From NCBI RefSeq assembly GCF_000720485.1, contig NZ_JOAX01000022.1, positions 62,001 through 126,000 on the forward strand: a stretch of DNA of 64,000 nucleotides, in the 5' to 3' direction. Under the pieces are notes generated by a model that was not told the origin of the DNA, did not search any database, and worked only from the letters and a program-made list of their open reading frames with translations. Of this stretch, positions 1 to 9,012 are shown piece by piece. The stretch's first letter is position 1. Every line of letters starts with the position of its first letter. This DNA is from Streptomyces ochraceiscleroticus. Lineage in GTDB: Bacteria > Actinomycetota > Actinomycetes > Streptomycetales > Streptomycetaceae. A program made the position numbers and the translations under genes.

Positions 1-91
1 CCGTCAGCCACCAGTTCACGCGTGGACTGCTCGGTCGGAGGAGTGGGGCGTTCCGCGGGGGTGCCGCCTTCCGGAGGACGCTGGTGGACAT
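1..91 (-). CDS. Carbohydrate ABC transporter permease, second subunit (N-terminus only)
   Basis: Only the first 30 codons are inside the window; the gene continues past the left edge. The ATG overlaps the TGA of the upstream permease in an ATGA arrangement, typical of translational coupling between paired sugar permeases. The visible N-terminus (M-S-T-S-V-L-R-K) is polar and basic and ends at a Val-Asn-Trp-Trp-Leu stretch, which could lead into the first membrane segment. Naming it a MalG/LacG-type permease rests on its place as the fourth gene of a binding protein-permease-permease operon, not on its sequence. Confidence 0.6.
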   Translation of the reverse strand, partial: MSTSVLRKAAPPRNAPLLRPSSPRVNWWLT

Positions 92-951
92 CAGATGTTC
101 CCCTCGCGGCGCTGGAGTACGCGCAGTTGGCAGATGGAGATCACGACGATGCAGATGAAGAACACCACGGCGTTGGCCGTCTGGTAGGCGTACTCGCCGC
201 CGTTGAGACCGCCGTTGTAGATGAGGTAGGCGACGGAGGTGGTGGACGTTCCCGGGCCGCCGCTGGTCAGGGCCGCGATGTGGTCGAAGACCTGCAGGAA
301 GTTGCGCAGCGCCAGGACCATGTTGATGGTCACGAACGGGCCGATGAGCGGGAGGGTGACGGACCGGAACCGCTGCCAGGCGCCGGCCCCGTCCAGGGTG
401 GCGGCCTCGTAGAGGTCCTCCGGAACGGTCTGCAGCCCGGCCAGGAAGATGATGACGTTGAACGCCACGGCCTGCCAGACGGCGAGGATCACCACTCCCA
501 CCCAGGCCAGGTCGGGGTCGGCGAGGATGCTGGTGCTCAGCGCCCCGATGCCCAGCTTTTCGGCGATGTAGGGGAGGGAGTTGGAGAAGAGGTAGTTGAA
601 GATGTAGCCGACGATCAGGATCGCCAGCACGTTGGGGATGAAGAACACGCCACGCAGGGTGTTGCGGAAGCGGATCCTGCCGTGCAGGCCCAGGGCGACG
701 GCCAGCGCGATGACATTGGTCAGCACGGTGGAGACGACCGCGAACTGGAACGTGAAGACGTAACTGTCCCAGATCCTGCTGTCCTGGAAGAGGTTGAGGT
801 AGTTGTCCAGCCCCACGAAGTCGTAGCGGCCGTAGCCCGCGTAGTTGGTGAGGCTGTAGTACACGCCCTGCAACACCGGGAAGGTGTGGAAGAGCAGGAA
901 CAGGGCGAGTGCGGGAAGCACCATCAGGTAGTAGGTCCGGCCCGACGTCAT
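91..951 (-). CDS. Carbohydrate ABC transporter permease, MalF/LacF type
   Basis: Inner-membrane subunit of a sugar ABC importer, 286 residues with about six hydrophobic helices. The cytoplasmic EAA loop that docks the ATPase is clear in the C-terminal half (EAATLDGAGAWQRF followed by TLPLI). I chose the ATG at 951 over a GTG at 978 because an AAGGAGG ribosome site lies six bases upstream. It sits between the binding-protein gene and a second permease within an alpha-galactosidase operon, so melibiose, raffinose or related alpha-galactosides are the likely cargo. No ATPase gene is visible; streptomycetes commonly energise such importers with a shared MsiK-type ATPase (known for the group, inferred here). 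Confidence 0.9.
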   Translation of the reverse strand: MTSGRTYYLMVLPALALFLLFHTFPVLQGVYYSLTNYAGYGRYDFVGLDNYLNLFQDSRIWDSYVFTFQFAVVSTVLTNVIALAVALGLHGRIRFRNTLRGVFFIPNVLAILIVGYIFNYLFSNSLPYIAEKLGIGALSTSILADPDLAWVGVVILAVWQAVAFNVIIFLAGLQTVPEDLYEAATLDGAGAWQRFRSVTLPLIGPFVTINMVLALRNFLQVFDHIAALTSGGPGTSTTSVAYLIYNGGLNGGEYAYQTANAVVFFICIVVISICQLRVLQRREGNI

Positions 952-974
952 TGTCTTTCCTCCTTCTCCGGCCG

Positions 975-2234
975 TCACGACCGGCGCCCGAGGACCTTCG
1001 TGTACTCGCTGTCGAGGGTCCGCAGGTACGCGGTTCGTCTGCCGTCGATGAGGAATTGCTGGGTGACCGCTTCCAGCTTGACGGCCAGCGGTATCTGATG
1101 ATCGGGGAAGCCGGTGATCCGGCCGCGGGTGACGTACGGCAGCAGCGGCTTGAGGGCCGGGTCGGAGGGCGCCGTGCCCTTCAGCGGGGGAATGGCGCTC
1201 TGCTCCTCGGCGTACGCGCTCACTACCTCGGGCCGCATCAGATAGTTGATGAACTCCAGTGATTCTTTGGGGTGTTCGGGGTGGCGGCCCATGGTGAGCG
1301 CCACGTCCACCCCCGATACCAGGCGGGTCGCCCCGGGGTCGTTCCCGGCGGGCAGGGGGAACGTCCCGAGTCCGAACTTCGGCTTGAACGACTTGATGGG
1401 CGGCAGCGCCGCGCTGCCCTGTACGTACATGGCCGCCGCGCCCTTGGCGAAGTCCCGGTTCCCCGCGTTGTAGTCACGGGAGAAGGTGTCTTTCTGGGTG
1501 TAGCGGTAGATGTCCGCGAGCTTATGCGCGACCTCGGGGTACTCCTTGCCGAAGCTGGTACGGCCCGCTCGGCGGTCCTGCCAGAAGTCCCGCGGCGGGA
1601 TGTTGGCGGCGAGTTGATTGAGCGCGGGAAGGGAGGTCCAGGCGTCTTTCAGCGAGCCGTAGAAGGGGGTGACGCCGGCCTTCTTGAAGGTCTTCGCGGC
1701 GCTGACCAGCTCGTTCCAGGTTCTGGGGACCTCGACGCCGTACTTCGCGAACAGCTCCTTGTTGTAGATGACGACGCTGGCGTTGGAGGCGAGCGGCAGG
1801 CCGTTGATCTCTCCTTCGGAGGCGGTGCCGAGGTCACTCAGCACCTTCCGCACGCCGGGGGTGACGTTGTCCAGGGCCTTCTCCCGGGCGAAGTCGTAGA
1901 ACACCCCGGCCGAGGCCAGCTCGCCGAACGTGCTGTTGCCGTTGAGGGTGATGACGTCGGGAACGTTGTCCTTCACCAGCCGGGCGCGGATGGCGGTGTC
2001 CGGCTCGGGGACGTGGTGCTGGTTCACCTTGATGCCCGGATGCCGGGCCTCGAAGCCGGCGATGAGCTTGTCGAACGTACCGACGGCTTCGGACTTGAAC
2101 TGGAAGAAGTCCAAGGTGACTGGTGCGTTGCGGGGTGGGGCGTCGTTGCGTTGGGAAGGGGAGCTGCCGCAGGCGCTCAGTAGCACGGTGGCCAGGCAGG
2201 CGGCGATGGCGGCACTGCCTCTTGCACGAGTCAT
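975..2234 (-). CDS. Extracellular solute-binding lipoprotein of a sugar ABC importer (family 1)
   Basis: A 419-residue precursor with a short basic N-terminus, a hydrophobic core and a lipobox (LLSAC, Cys at about residue 22), so it should be lipid-anchored outside the membrane. The rest matches bacterial extracellular solute-binding proteins, with the early motif FEARHPGIKV and a substrate-facing WTSLPALNQLA region. An AGGAGA ribosome site precedes the ATG. It lies 36 bases downstream of the alpha-galactosidase gene on the same strand and just upstream of two permease genes. The context points to capture of alpha-galactosides; the exact ligand cannot be read from sequence. Confidence 0.92.
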   Translation of the reverse strand: MTRARGSAAIAACLATVLLSACGSSPSQRNDAPPRNAPVTLDFFQFKSEAVGTFDKLIAGFEARHPGIKVNQHHVPEPDTAIRARLVKDNVPDVITLNGNSTFGELASAGVFYDFAREKALDNVTPGVRKVLSDLGTASEGEINGLPLASNASVVIYNKELFAKYGVEVPRTWNELVSAAKTFKKAGVTPFYGSLKDAWTSLPALNQLAANIPPRDFWQDRRAGRTSFGKEYPEVAHKLADIYRYTQKDTFSRDYNAGNRDFAKGAAAMYVQGSAALPPIKSFKPKFGLGTFPLPAGNDPGATRLVSGVDVALTMGRHPEHPKESLEFINYLMRPEVVSAYAEEQSAIPPLKGTAPSDPALKPLLPYVTRGRITGFPDHQIPLAVKLEAVTQQFLIDGRRTAYLRTLDSEYTKVLGRRS

Positions 2235-2270
2235 GGTTCTCTCCTGATGGCGGAGGGGTACCGGATGGCG

Positions 2271-4481
2271 TCAGGCCCGGCGGGCTTCGATGAGGACCAG
2301 TCGCTCCGGGTACAGCGCGGGGGCCTGGACGCCCGCGGTGGCCAGTACTCGTCCGGCCAGCTCCACCTTGTCGCCGCGCCACCAGGGGAGTTGTGAGTCG
2401 GTGGGGCCCTCGGGGCGGTTGCCGGGCGGCAGCGGGGAGAGGCGGTAGACCGCGTCGGGGTCGAGGCCGGGCAGGCGGACGCGTCCGGGCGGGGACTGCA
2501 CGCCGGTGGCCGTCTGCACCACGGCATAGACGGCACGGGACCGGTCGGGCGCGACGACGCCGTGCAGCCACAGGGCCGGATCGGGGTGGTCGGCGTGGAC
2601 GACGGTGCCCGTGTGCAGCAGGGAGCGCAGCTCCTTGTACGCCGAGACCCACTCGGCCAGCCGGGCGCGTTCCTCGGCGGAGGCGAGAGTGAGGTCCCAC
2701 TCGATGCCGAAGTGGCCGAACAGGGCAGTACCGGCACGGAAGTCGAGGGTGTGGGTACGGCCGGTGGTGTGGGCGACGGGGGACCCGACATGAGCGCCGA
2801 GCAGTTCGGGCGGCAGTAGAAGGCCGGTCCAGCGCTGGATCTGCTGGCGTTCCAGGGCGTCGATGCAGTCGCTGGCCCACACCCGGTCGGTACGTTCCAG
2901 AATGCCCAGGTCGACGCGTCCGCCACCGGAGGAGCAGGACTCGATCTCCAGGCCGGGGTGGCGTGCGCGGAGCTCGTCGATGAGCCGGTACACGGCGGTG
3001 GTCTGGGCGTGGACGCCCGCCGTCCCGCGCGGGCTGTGCCCGGCGTCGACCAGGTCCCGGTTGTGGTCCCACTTGATGTAGTCGATGCGGTACTCGGTGA
3101 CCAGGGCGTCCAGGCGCTCCAGGAGGTAGGCGTACGCCTCCGGGTGGCCGAGGTCGAGCACCTGCTGATGGCGGGCGGCCGGCGGGGTGCGTCCGCCGGT
3201 GGCCATGATCCACTCGGGGTGGGTGCGGGCGAGGTCGGAGTCGGGGTTGACCATCTCCGGCTCGAACCAGAGGCCGAACTGCATGTCCAGCGCGCGCACA
3301 TGGTCCACCAGCGGGTGCAGCCCGTCGGGCCAGACGCCCTTGTCGACGTACCAGTCACCGAGCCCGGCGGTGTCGTCGCGCCGGCCGAGGAACCAGCCGT
3401 CGTCGAGCACGAAGCGCTCCGTGCCGACCTCGGCGGCCGCGTCGGCGAGCGCCTTCAGCTTGGTCAGATCCTGCTGGAAGTAGACGGCTTCCCAGGTGTT
3501 GAGGGTGACCGGTCGTGGTGTGCTGGGGTGGTGGGCGCGGTCCCGCAGGTAGCCGTGGAAGCGCCCGGCCAGCTCGTCGAGCCCGTGTCCGTACGAACCG
3601 TAGACCCATGGTGAGGCATAGAACCCGCCTGCCGGGAGCCGGACTTCACCGGGCAGCAGGGTTTCGCCGCCGCCGAGCAGGCGTACACCCGCCGGGGTGC
3701 GCTCGGCCAGCGAGCGGTGGTTTCCGCTCCAGGCGACGTGCAGCCCCCATACTTCGCCGGTGCGGAAACCGAAGCCGCTCTCGCCCGCGACATGCACGAG
3801 CGTTGCGTCGATTCCCGTGCGGCCGCGCCGGTTCTCCCGCAGATGTGTGCCGAGCGTGAACTCGTGGCGTTGCGGGGCGCGTTCGCGCAGATGGCGGCCG
3901 GTGAGATCGAGCAGTTCGGTGGCCTGGCCGGGCGCGGGCAGGGTCAGGAGCAGGCCGTCCACGGTGTACGGACGGTCGCTCTCGTTGGTGAGCGTGGCCC
4001 GCTGCCGTACGAGTCCCGAGCCGGTGACCTCGATCTCCAGGGTCAACGCGAGTTCCGCGTGGCTGTCGACGGCGTCCACGATGAGGCGGTGCCGTACCGG
4101 GCCGTCACCGGCGCCGGCGTCGGTGTCGGCGTCGGACCGTACGGACCGGACGGTGAAGGCGCTGGAGAAGTCCTCCCCGTCCCGGTGCCCCGTGAGGCCG
4201 GGCGTACCGAGCCAGCCGGCGGACTGCTGCGGCAGCACGCTGACCGGCACCGGATCGTCGAGCGAGCAGGACATGACCTGCGCCGCTTCGGTGCGGGCCA
4301 GTGTGGCGAGCGCGTCGCCGGTGAGTTCACCGAGATCCGCGCCCCAGTGGACGACCCGGGGGAGCAGGCCACTGGTGCAGTCGAGGACGAGGCTCATGCC
4401 TGCGGCGCGGAAGTGGAGGTAGTCGTCGAGTTGGTCGTCGAGGTAGTCGTCGAGTTGGTCGTCGTGAAGACGCTCGGCCAT
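2271..4481 (-). CDS. Alpha-galactosidase, glycoside hydrolase family 36
   Basis: Retaining exo-glycosidase releasing terminal alpha-1,6-galactose from melibiose, raffinose or stachyose, 736 residues, the usual length for large GH36 enzymes. Seen are the N-terminal beta-supersandwich region, the barrel strand with LDDGWF, GLWFEPEMVNPDSDL, the nucleophile motif YIKWDHNRD, the ESCSSGGGRVD motif, and the acid/base region RVWASDCIDALERQ. There is no signal peptide, so it acts in the cytoplasm on imported sugar. It is the first gene of the operon, followed by the binding protein and permeases, with a ROK repressor divergent. Its extreme N-terminus carries an eight-residue motif twice in tandem (DDQLDDYL), encoded by a 24-bp DNA repeat. 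Confidence 0.96.
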   Translation of the reverse strand: MAERLHDDQLDDYLDDQLDDYLHFRAAGMSLVLDCTSGLLPRVVHWGADLGELTGDALATLARTEAAQVMSCSLDDPVPVSVLPQQSAGWLGTPGLTGHRDGEDFSSAFTVRSVRSDADTDAGAGDGPVRHRLIVDAVDSHAELALTLEIEVTGSGLVRQRATLTNESDRPYTVDGLLLTLPAPGQATELLDLTGRHLRERAPQRHEFTLGTHLRENRRGRTGIDATLVHVAGESGFGFRTGEVWGLHVAWSGNHRSLAERTPAGVRLLGGGETLLPGEVRLPAGGFYASPWVYGSYGHGLDELAGRFHGYLRDRAHHPSTPRPVTLNTWEAVYFQQDLTKLKALADAAAEVGTERFVLDDGWFLGRRDDTAGLGDWYVDKGVWPDGLHPLVDHVRALDMQFGLWFEPEMVNPDSDLARTHPEWIMATGGRTPPAARHQQVLDLGHPEAYAYLLERLDALVTEYRIDYIKWDHNRDLVDAGHSPRGTAGVHAQTTAVYRLIDELRARHPGLEIESCSSGGGRVDLGILERTDRVWASDCIDALERQQIQRWTGLLLPPELLGAHVGSPVAHTTGRTHTLDFRAGTALFGHFGIEWDLTLASAEERARLAEWVSAYKELRSLLHTGTVVHADHPDPALWLHGVVAPDRSRAVYAVVQTATGVQSPPGRVRLPGLDPDAVYRLSPLPPGNRPEGPTDSQLPWWRGDKVELAGRVLATAGVQAPALYPERLVLIEARRA
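4418..4465. repeat. 24-bp tandem repeat (2 copies) inside the alpha-galactosidase N-terminus
   Basis: Two adjacent 24-bp units, identical except for the last base, translate on the minus strand to DDQLDDYL twice. Unit length is a multiple of three, so gain or loss of a unit keeps frame. The repeated acidic segment precedes the conserved GH36 sequence and is probably dispensable. Confidence 0.9.
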
Positions 4482-4555
4482 ACGAGATCCCTTGATGAGG
4501 AGTGAGAACGCCCGACATCTGTGAGAGGGCGAGGGGAGCCGTCGACTCGGCAGTT

Positions 4556-4585
4556 ACTTTCATCGCGGAAGTCTGGCTTCGTCAA
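4556..4585 (-). promoter_or_regulatory. Candidate promoter and operator of the alpha-galactoside operon
   Basis: On the minus strand a TTGACG -35-like hexamer (4585-4580) is followed after 17 bases by TGAAAG (4562-4557), a weak -10. An imperfect inverted repeat, ACTTTC-N5-GGAAGT (4556-4572), covers the -10. The divergent ROK regulator is the obvious candidate to bind it. This is a by-eye match only. Confidence 0.35.
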
Positions 4586-4723
4586 CCCCTGGGAAACGCC
4601 CTTTTCTCTCCCGTGAAACACTCAGGGTCGTCGCACCTAGGTTCCATAGTGGAAATAATGGCGGGTGCGTGGGACGATGCCCCTGCACTCGTCGCCTCTC
4701 ACCACTCCGCGGAGGGCCACCCG

Positions 4724-5908
4724 GTGGATACCACGTCAGCGCCGCCCACCCAGCCCACCCCGCTCACCGGCGCCAGCCGCGCCGTCGCGTTGGAAGTACT
4801 GCTGCGCGGGCCGGTCTCCCGGAGTGAGATAGCTCGGCGGCTGTCACTGTCGGCCGGCAGTCTCACCCGGCTCGCCAATCCCCTGGTCGACAGCGGTCTG
4901 CTCGTGGAGGTGGACGCCGAGCACGGCCCTCCTGGTCAAGAGGCCCGGGCGGGACGCCGGACCCGGCCGCTGGACATCAATCCCACCGCCCACCACTTCA
5001 TCGGCGCGAAGGTGACCGGCGATGACGTCCACGCGGTCCTCACGACCCTGCGTGCCGAGGTGGTCGCCTCCGTGCGCAAGCCGCTGTCCGGCCGGGACCC
5101 GGCCTCCGTCGTGGCGACCGTCCGCGACGTGACCGGCGAACTCACCGCCGGGGGCCCGCCGATCAGCAGAGTGGGGGTCAGCCTCGGCGGGCGCGTCGCA
5201 CACCACACGACCGTCACGGCCGCGCCGTTCCTGGAATGGTCCGAGGACGTCCCCCTGGGCAGCCTCCTCGCCGACGCGCTCGGTCTTCCCGTCACCGTCG
5301 ACAACGACCTGCTGGCACTGACCCGGGCCGAGCACTGGTTCGGCACCGCCCGCGGCCACGACCGCTTCGCGGTCCTCACCATCGGCGCCGGTGTGGGATA
5401 CGGCCTGGTCATGCACGACACCATCGTCGACACCCCGGACGTGGGCGTCGGACTGCTGGGGCACTGCCCCCTGGACCCGATGGGCCCACTCTGCCCGAGC
5501 GGGCACCGGGGCTGCGCCACGGCCATGCTGTCGCGGCCCTCCATCTGCGCCGCAGTCTCCGTCGGGCTGCGCCGTTCGGTGACCTACGACGAGTGCCTCG
5601 ATCTCGCCGCGAGCGGTGACCCGGTCGCCGCACCGGTCATCACCGCGGCCGGCCGCGCCCTCGGCAGGCTCCTTGCCGCGGTCGCCAACTTCACGCTGGT
5701 GCAGAAAATCGTGCTCACGGGGGAAGGGGTGCGCCTGGCCGAGGTGGCCCGTACCACCGTCGACGAGGCCGTACGGGCCGACCGCGACCCCAGTACCGCC
5801 CCGCTCGAACTCGACGTCCAGCACAGCGACTTCGCGTACTGGGCCCGCGGCGCCGCGGCCACCGCCATCCAGGCGTACGTCCTGGAGGAGGAGCCTGCCG
5901 CAGGCTGA
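4724..5908 (+). CDS. ROK-family transcriptional regulator of the alpha-galactoside operon
   Basis: A 394-residue regulator with an N-terminal winged helix-turn-helix (SRSEIARRLSLSAGSLTRL) followed by a ROK sugar-kinase-like domain with the phosphate loop TIGAGVGYG and a CPSGHRGC zinc-type cluster. Proteins of this type repress sugar operons and release DNA on binding the sugar. I chose the GTG at 4724 because GGAGGG lies seven bases upstream and the HTH then falls near residue 35; an ATG at 4658 is an alternative. It is divergent from the alpha-galactosidase operon with about 240 bp between them, which fits a local repressor. Confidence 0.88.
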   Translation: MDTTSAPPTQPTPLTGASRAVALEVLLRGPVSRSEIARRLSLSAGSLTRLANPLVDSGLLVEVDAEHGPPGQEARAGRRTRPLDINPTAHHFIGAKVTGDDVHAVLTTLRAEVVASVRKPLSGRDPASVVATVRDVTGELTAGGPPISRVGVSLGGRVAHHTTVTAAPFLEWSEDVPLGSLLADALGLPVTVDNDLLALTRAEHWFGTARGHDRFAVLTIGAGVGYGLVMHDTIVDTPDVGVGLLGHCPLDPMGPLCPSGHRGCATAMLSRPSICAAVSVGLRRSVTYDECLDLAASGDPVAAPVITAAGRALGRLLAAVANFTLVQKIVLTGEGVRLAEVARTTVDEAVRADRDPSTAPLELDVQHSDFAYWARGAAATAIQAYVLEEEPAAG

Positions 5909-5953
5909 GTCCTCAGAGCAATGCCGCTGTCGCCGCAGGAACTCCCTCGGGCT

Positions 5954-6862
5954 TCAGCTCTCCGAGGTGGCGGTGCGGTCGGCCTGATCGATGGGTCGGG
6001 GATCTTGCGTGGCGGCCCAGGCGGCGAGCAGTTGGAGCGCGTCGTGGTCGGGAGTGTGGGGTGGGGCGCTGTACGCGGTGAGGGTGAGCCCGGGCTGCGC
6101 TGACAGTGCCATGGCGTCGAAGTCGAGGGTCAGGGTGCCGACGGCGGGGTGGCGGAAGGACTTGCGGCCGGTGTAGTGCAGCCGCACGTTGTGTTTGGCC
6201 CAGGCGGTGCGGAACTCCTCGCTGCGGGTGACGAGCTCGCCGATCAGCCCGGTCAGATCGCTGTCGTGCGGGGCGCGGCCGGCCTCGGTGCGCAGCAGGG
6301 AGACCGTGGTGTTCACGGACTCCTCCCAGTCGGGAAAGAAGTCGTACCCGCGTGGGTTCAGGAACTGGAAGCGGGCGATGTTGACCGTCCGGGTGGTGCT
6401 GTCGGGAAACCCGTCGGGGAACAGCGGAGAGTACAGCGCGCGCCCGAGGCGGTTGGTGGCGAGGATGTCCAGGCGGCCGTTGCGGATGAAGGCCGGGGAG
6501 TCGGTCATGGAGTGCAGGACGCGCAGGACGCTGTCCGGGAGCGGGCCGCGGGCGCGCTTGGTGCGGCGGGCGGGACGCTTGGCGGCGGCGCGGGCCAGGT
6601 CGTAGAGGTGGGCGCGTTCGGCTTCGTCGAGCTGGAGGGCGTTCGCGACGGCGTCCAGTACCTCTTCCGAGGCCCCGGCCAGGTGACCGCGCTCCAGACG
6701 CACGTAGTAGTCGACGCTGACACCGGCGAGCAGGGCAACCTCTTCGCGGCGCAGGCCCGGCACGCGCCGGTTACCGCCGTAGGCGGGCAGCCCGGCCTGT
6801 TGCGGGGTGATCTTGGCGCGGCGGGAGGCCAGAAACTCGCGGATGTCGCTCTCGGTACTCAC
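5954..6862 (-). CDS. XRE-family helix-turn-helix regulator with MmyB-like C-terminal domain
   Basis: A 302-residue regulator starting at a GTG. Residues 1-75 hold a Cro/CI-type HTH (PGLRREEVALLAGVSVDYYV, then RLERG). The rest matches the MmyB-like ligand-binding region, with SPLFPD, FLNPRGYDFFPDWEE and a closing TLTLDFDAMAL-type strand. In streptomycetes these regulators are often neighbours of NAD(P)H-dependent reductases, and here an aldo/keto reductase lies just upstream on the same strand. The effector, possibly a fatty acid for MmyB-like domains, cannot be read from sequence. A box shared with the reductase promoter lies about 40 bp upstream (6870-6916). Confidence 0.92.
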   Translation of the reverse strand: MSTESDIREFLASRRAKITPQQAGLPAYGGNRRVPGLRREEVALLAGVSVDYYVRLERGHLAGASEEVLDAVANALQLDEAERAHLYDLARAAAKRPARRTKRARGPLPDSVLRVLHSMTDSPAFIRNGRLDILATNRLGRALYSPLFPDGFPDSTTRTVNIARFQFLNPRGYDFFPDWEESVNTTVSLLRTEAGRAPHDSDLTGLIGELVTRSEEFRTAWAKHNVRLHYTGRKSFRHPAVGTLTLDFDAMALSAQPGLTLTAYSAPPHTPDHDALQLLAAWAATQDPRPIDQADRTATSES

Positions 6863-6869
6863 GCATTCC

Positions 6870-6916
6870 AGGCTAGACCGGACGGCCCGCAGGTAGGGGG
6901 CCCTGTCAGTACCTCC
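6870..6916 (-). promoter_or_regulatory. Candidate activator box and -10 upstream of the XRE gene
   Basis: Minus strand: AGGTACTGACAGGGCCCCC, then TAGCCT (6875-6870) exactly 27 bases after the TGACAG core. The same box and spacing occur upstream of the aldo/keto reductase at 8067-8113. No -35 hexamer is recognisable 17 bases before TAGCCT, which suggests an activator-dependent promoter. Confidence 0.45.
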
Positions 6917-7011
6917 CGGGGCGTCCGCGACACCTCCCGGGCGGTGTCCACGACGAGGAGCGCGGCACCCCGAAAAACATCAAGGGTGTCCGCGCCCGTC
7001 GCTCGTTCCGG

Positions 7012-8064
<1,053 letters not shown>

Positions 8065-8066
8065 TC

Positions 8067-8113
8067 AGGCTAAGGCGGTCGGCGCGGGGCTGGGGGGTTC
8101 TGTCAGTACCTGG
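8067..8113 (-). promoter_or_regulatory. Candidate activator box and -10 upstream of the aldo/keto reductase
   Basis: Minus strand: AGGTACTGACAGAACCCCC, with TAGCCT (8072-8067) 27 bases after TGACAG, the same box and spacing as upstream of the XRE gene. Since the site also lies between this gene and the divergent 8215 gene, it may control both directions. Confidence 0.45.
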
Positions 8114-8214
8114 AAGAGCAGTGCCTTCCACGCGCGCGTGACCTGCGGTTTCATCGATTGTGGTCGCTGAGGAGCGACCGGCATTTACGCTTTTGTGAAG
8201 CAAGGAGTCGTTCC

Positions 8215-8535
8215 ATGGGGAAGCAGTCCGCGCCGAAGGAGCTGGCCGAGATCGCGCCGAAGCTCGTCGAGCTCACCGACAACGTGCTGTTCGGTGATGT
8301 GTGGGAGCGCCTCGGGCTTTCCCCGCGCGACCGCAGCCTGGTCACGGTGAGTGTGCTGGCCGCGCTGTACCGCAGTGAGCAGCTCGGTTACCACCTCGGT
8401 GTTGCCCTCGACAACGGGCTGAGCGTCGAGGAGCTGTCGGAAGCCATCACGCATCTGGCGTTCTACGCGGGCTGGCCCAACGCCATGACCGCGATCAACC
8501 AGCTCAAGAGCATCGCCGACCAGCGCAACGCCTGA
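8215..8535 (+). CDS. Carboxymuconolactone decarboxylase family protein
   Basis: A 106-residue all-helical protein of the PcaC/AhpD superfamily, with RDRSLVTVSVLAALYRSEQL and HLAFYAGWPNAM, the family signature. It lacks the CxxC pair of AhpD peroxidases, so it is of the decarboxylase-like type. AAGGAG eight bases before the ATG fixes the start. No beta-ketoadipate pathway genes are nearby, so an actual carboxymuconolactone decarboxylase role is unlikely. It is co-directional with a small cupin 63 bp downstream, a common pairing in which the CMD protein has a poorly defined redox role. Confidence 0.9.
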   Translation: MGKQSAPKELAEIAPKLVELTDNVLFGDVWERLGLSPRDRSLVTVSVLAALYRSEQLGYHLGVALDNGLSVEELSEAITHLAFYAGWPNAMTAINQLKSIADQRNA

Positions 8536-8540
8536 GACGA

Positions 8541-8590
8541 AAGCCAACGAAGGCCAAGGAAGGCCAAGGAAGGCCAAGTAAGGCCGAGGG
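8541..8590. repeat. Five 10-bp tandem units between the CMD and cupin genes
   Basis: Five consecutive decamers close to AGGCCAAGGA fill the gap between two co-transcribed genes; the central two are identical. Several units offer AAGGA-like purine tracts, and the last degenerates to GAGGG, which serves as the cupin ribosome site. Confidence 0.9.
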
Positions 8591-8598
8591 AAAGAGCC

Positions 8599-9012
8599 AT
8601 GGAACACATCACCGAGATCCCCACCGTCAAGACACCGGCCGAGCGGTTCACCGGCGACGTCTACCTCAACCTGATCGAGAGCCCCACGGAGCCGGCCCGT
8701 CTGGCCGCCGGGCTGGTGCGCTTCACGCCCGGAGCCCGCACCAACTGGCACTCCCACGCCCTGGGCCAGGTCCTCTACATCACCGAGGGCGTCGGCCTGG
8801 TCGGCAAGCGGGACGGCAGCGTCGCGCGGGTGAGTGCCGGCCAGGCCGTCAAGTGCCCGCCCGGCGAGGAGCACTGGCACGGCGCCACCGACACCACGTT
8901 CATGGCCCACGTCGCCATGGTGGTCGGCGACGGCAATGGTGACGGCACCACCTGGCTGGAGCCCGTCACCGACGAGCAGTACACCGCCGCCCAGACCTCA
9001 GGCGGGGAGTGA
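8599..9012 (+). CDS. Small cupin-domain protein
   Basis: A single-domain cupin of 137 residues. Cupin motif 1 shows metal ligands in NWHSHALGQVLYITEG and motif 2 in PPGEEHWHGA, so a bound divalent metal is expected. It follows the CMD-family gene and probably shares its mRNA. Related cupin/CMD pairs are annotated as quercetinase- or decarboxylase-like without proven substrates. Its 3' end overlaps the 3' end of the convergent GlxA-type regulator by 15 bp, so transcription from the two sides may interfere. Confidence 0.9.
   Translation: MEHITEIPTVKTPAERFTGDVYLNLIESPTEPARLAAGLVRFTPGARTNWHSHALGQVLYITEGVGLVGKRDGSVARVSAGQAVKCPPGEEHWHGATDTTFMAHVAMVVGDGNGDGTTWLEPVTDEQYTAAQTSGGE

Noticed and set aside
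8215..9012. Beta-ketoadipate (protocatechuate) pathway from the CMD-family protein
   Set aside because: No pcaGH, pcaB, pcaD or pcaIJ genes are adjacent, and small CMD/cupin pairs are common outside that pathway.
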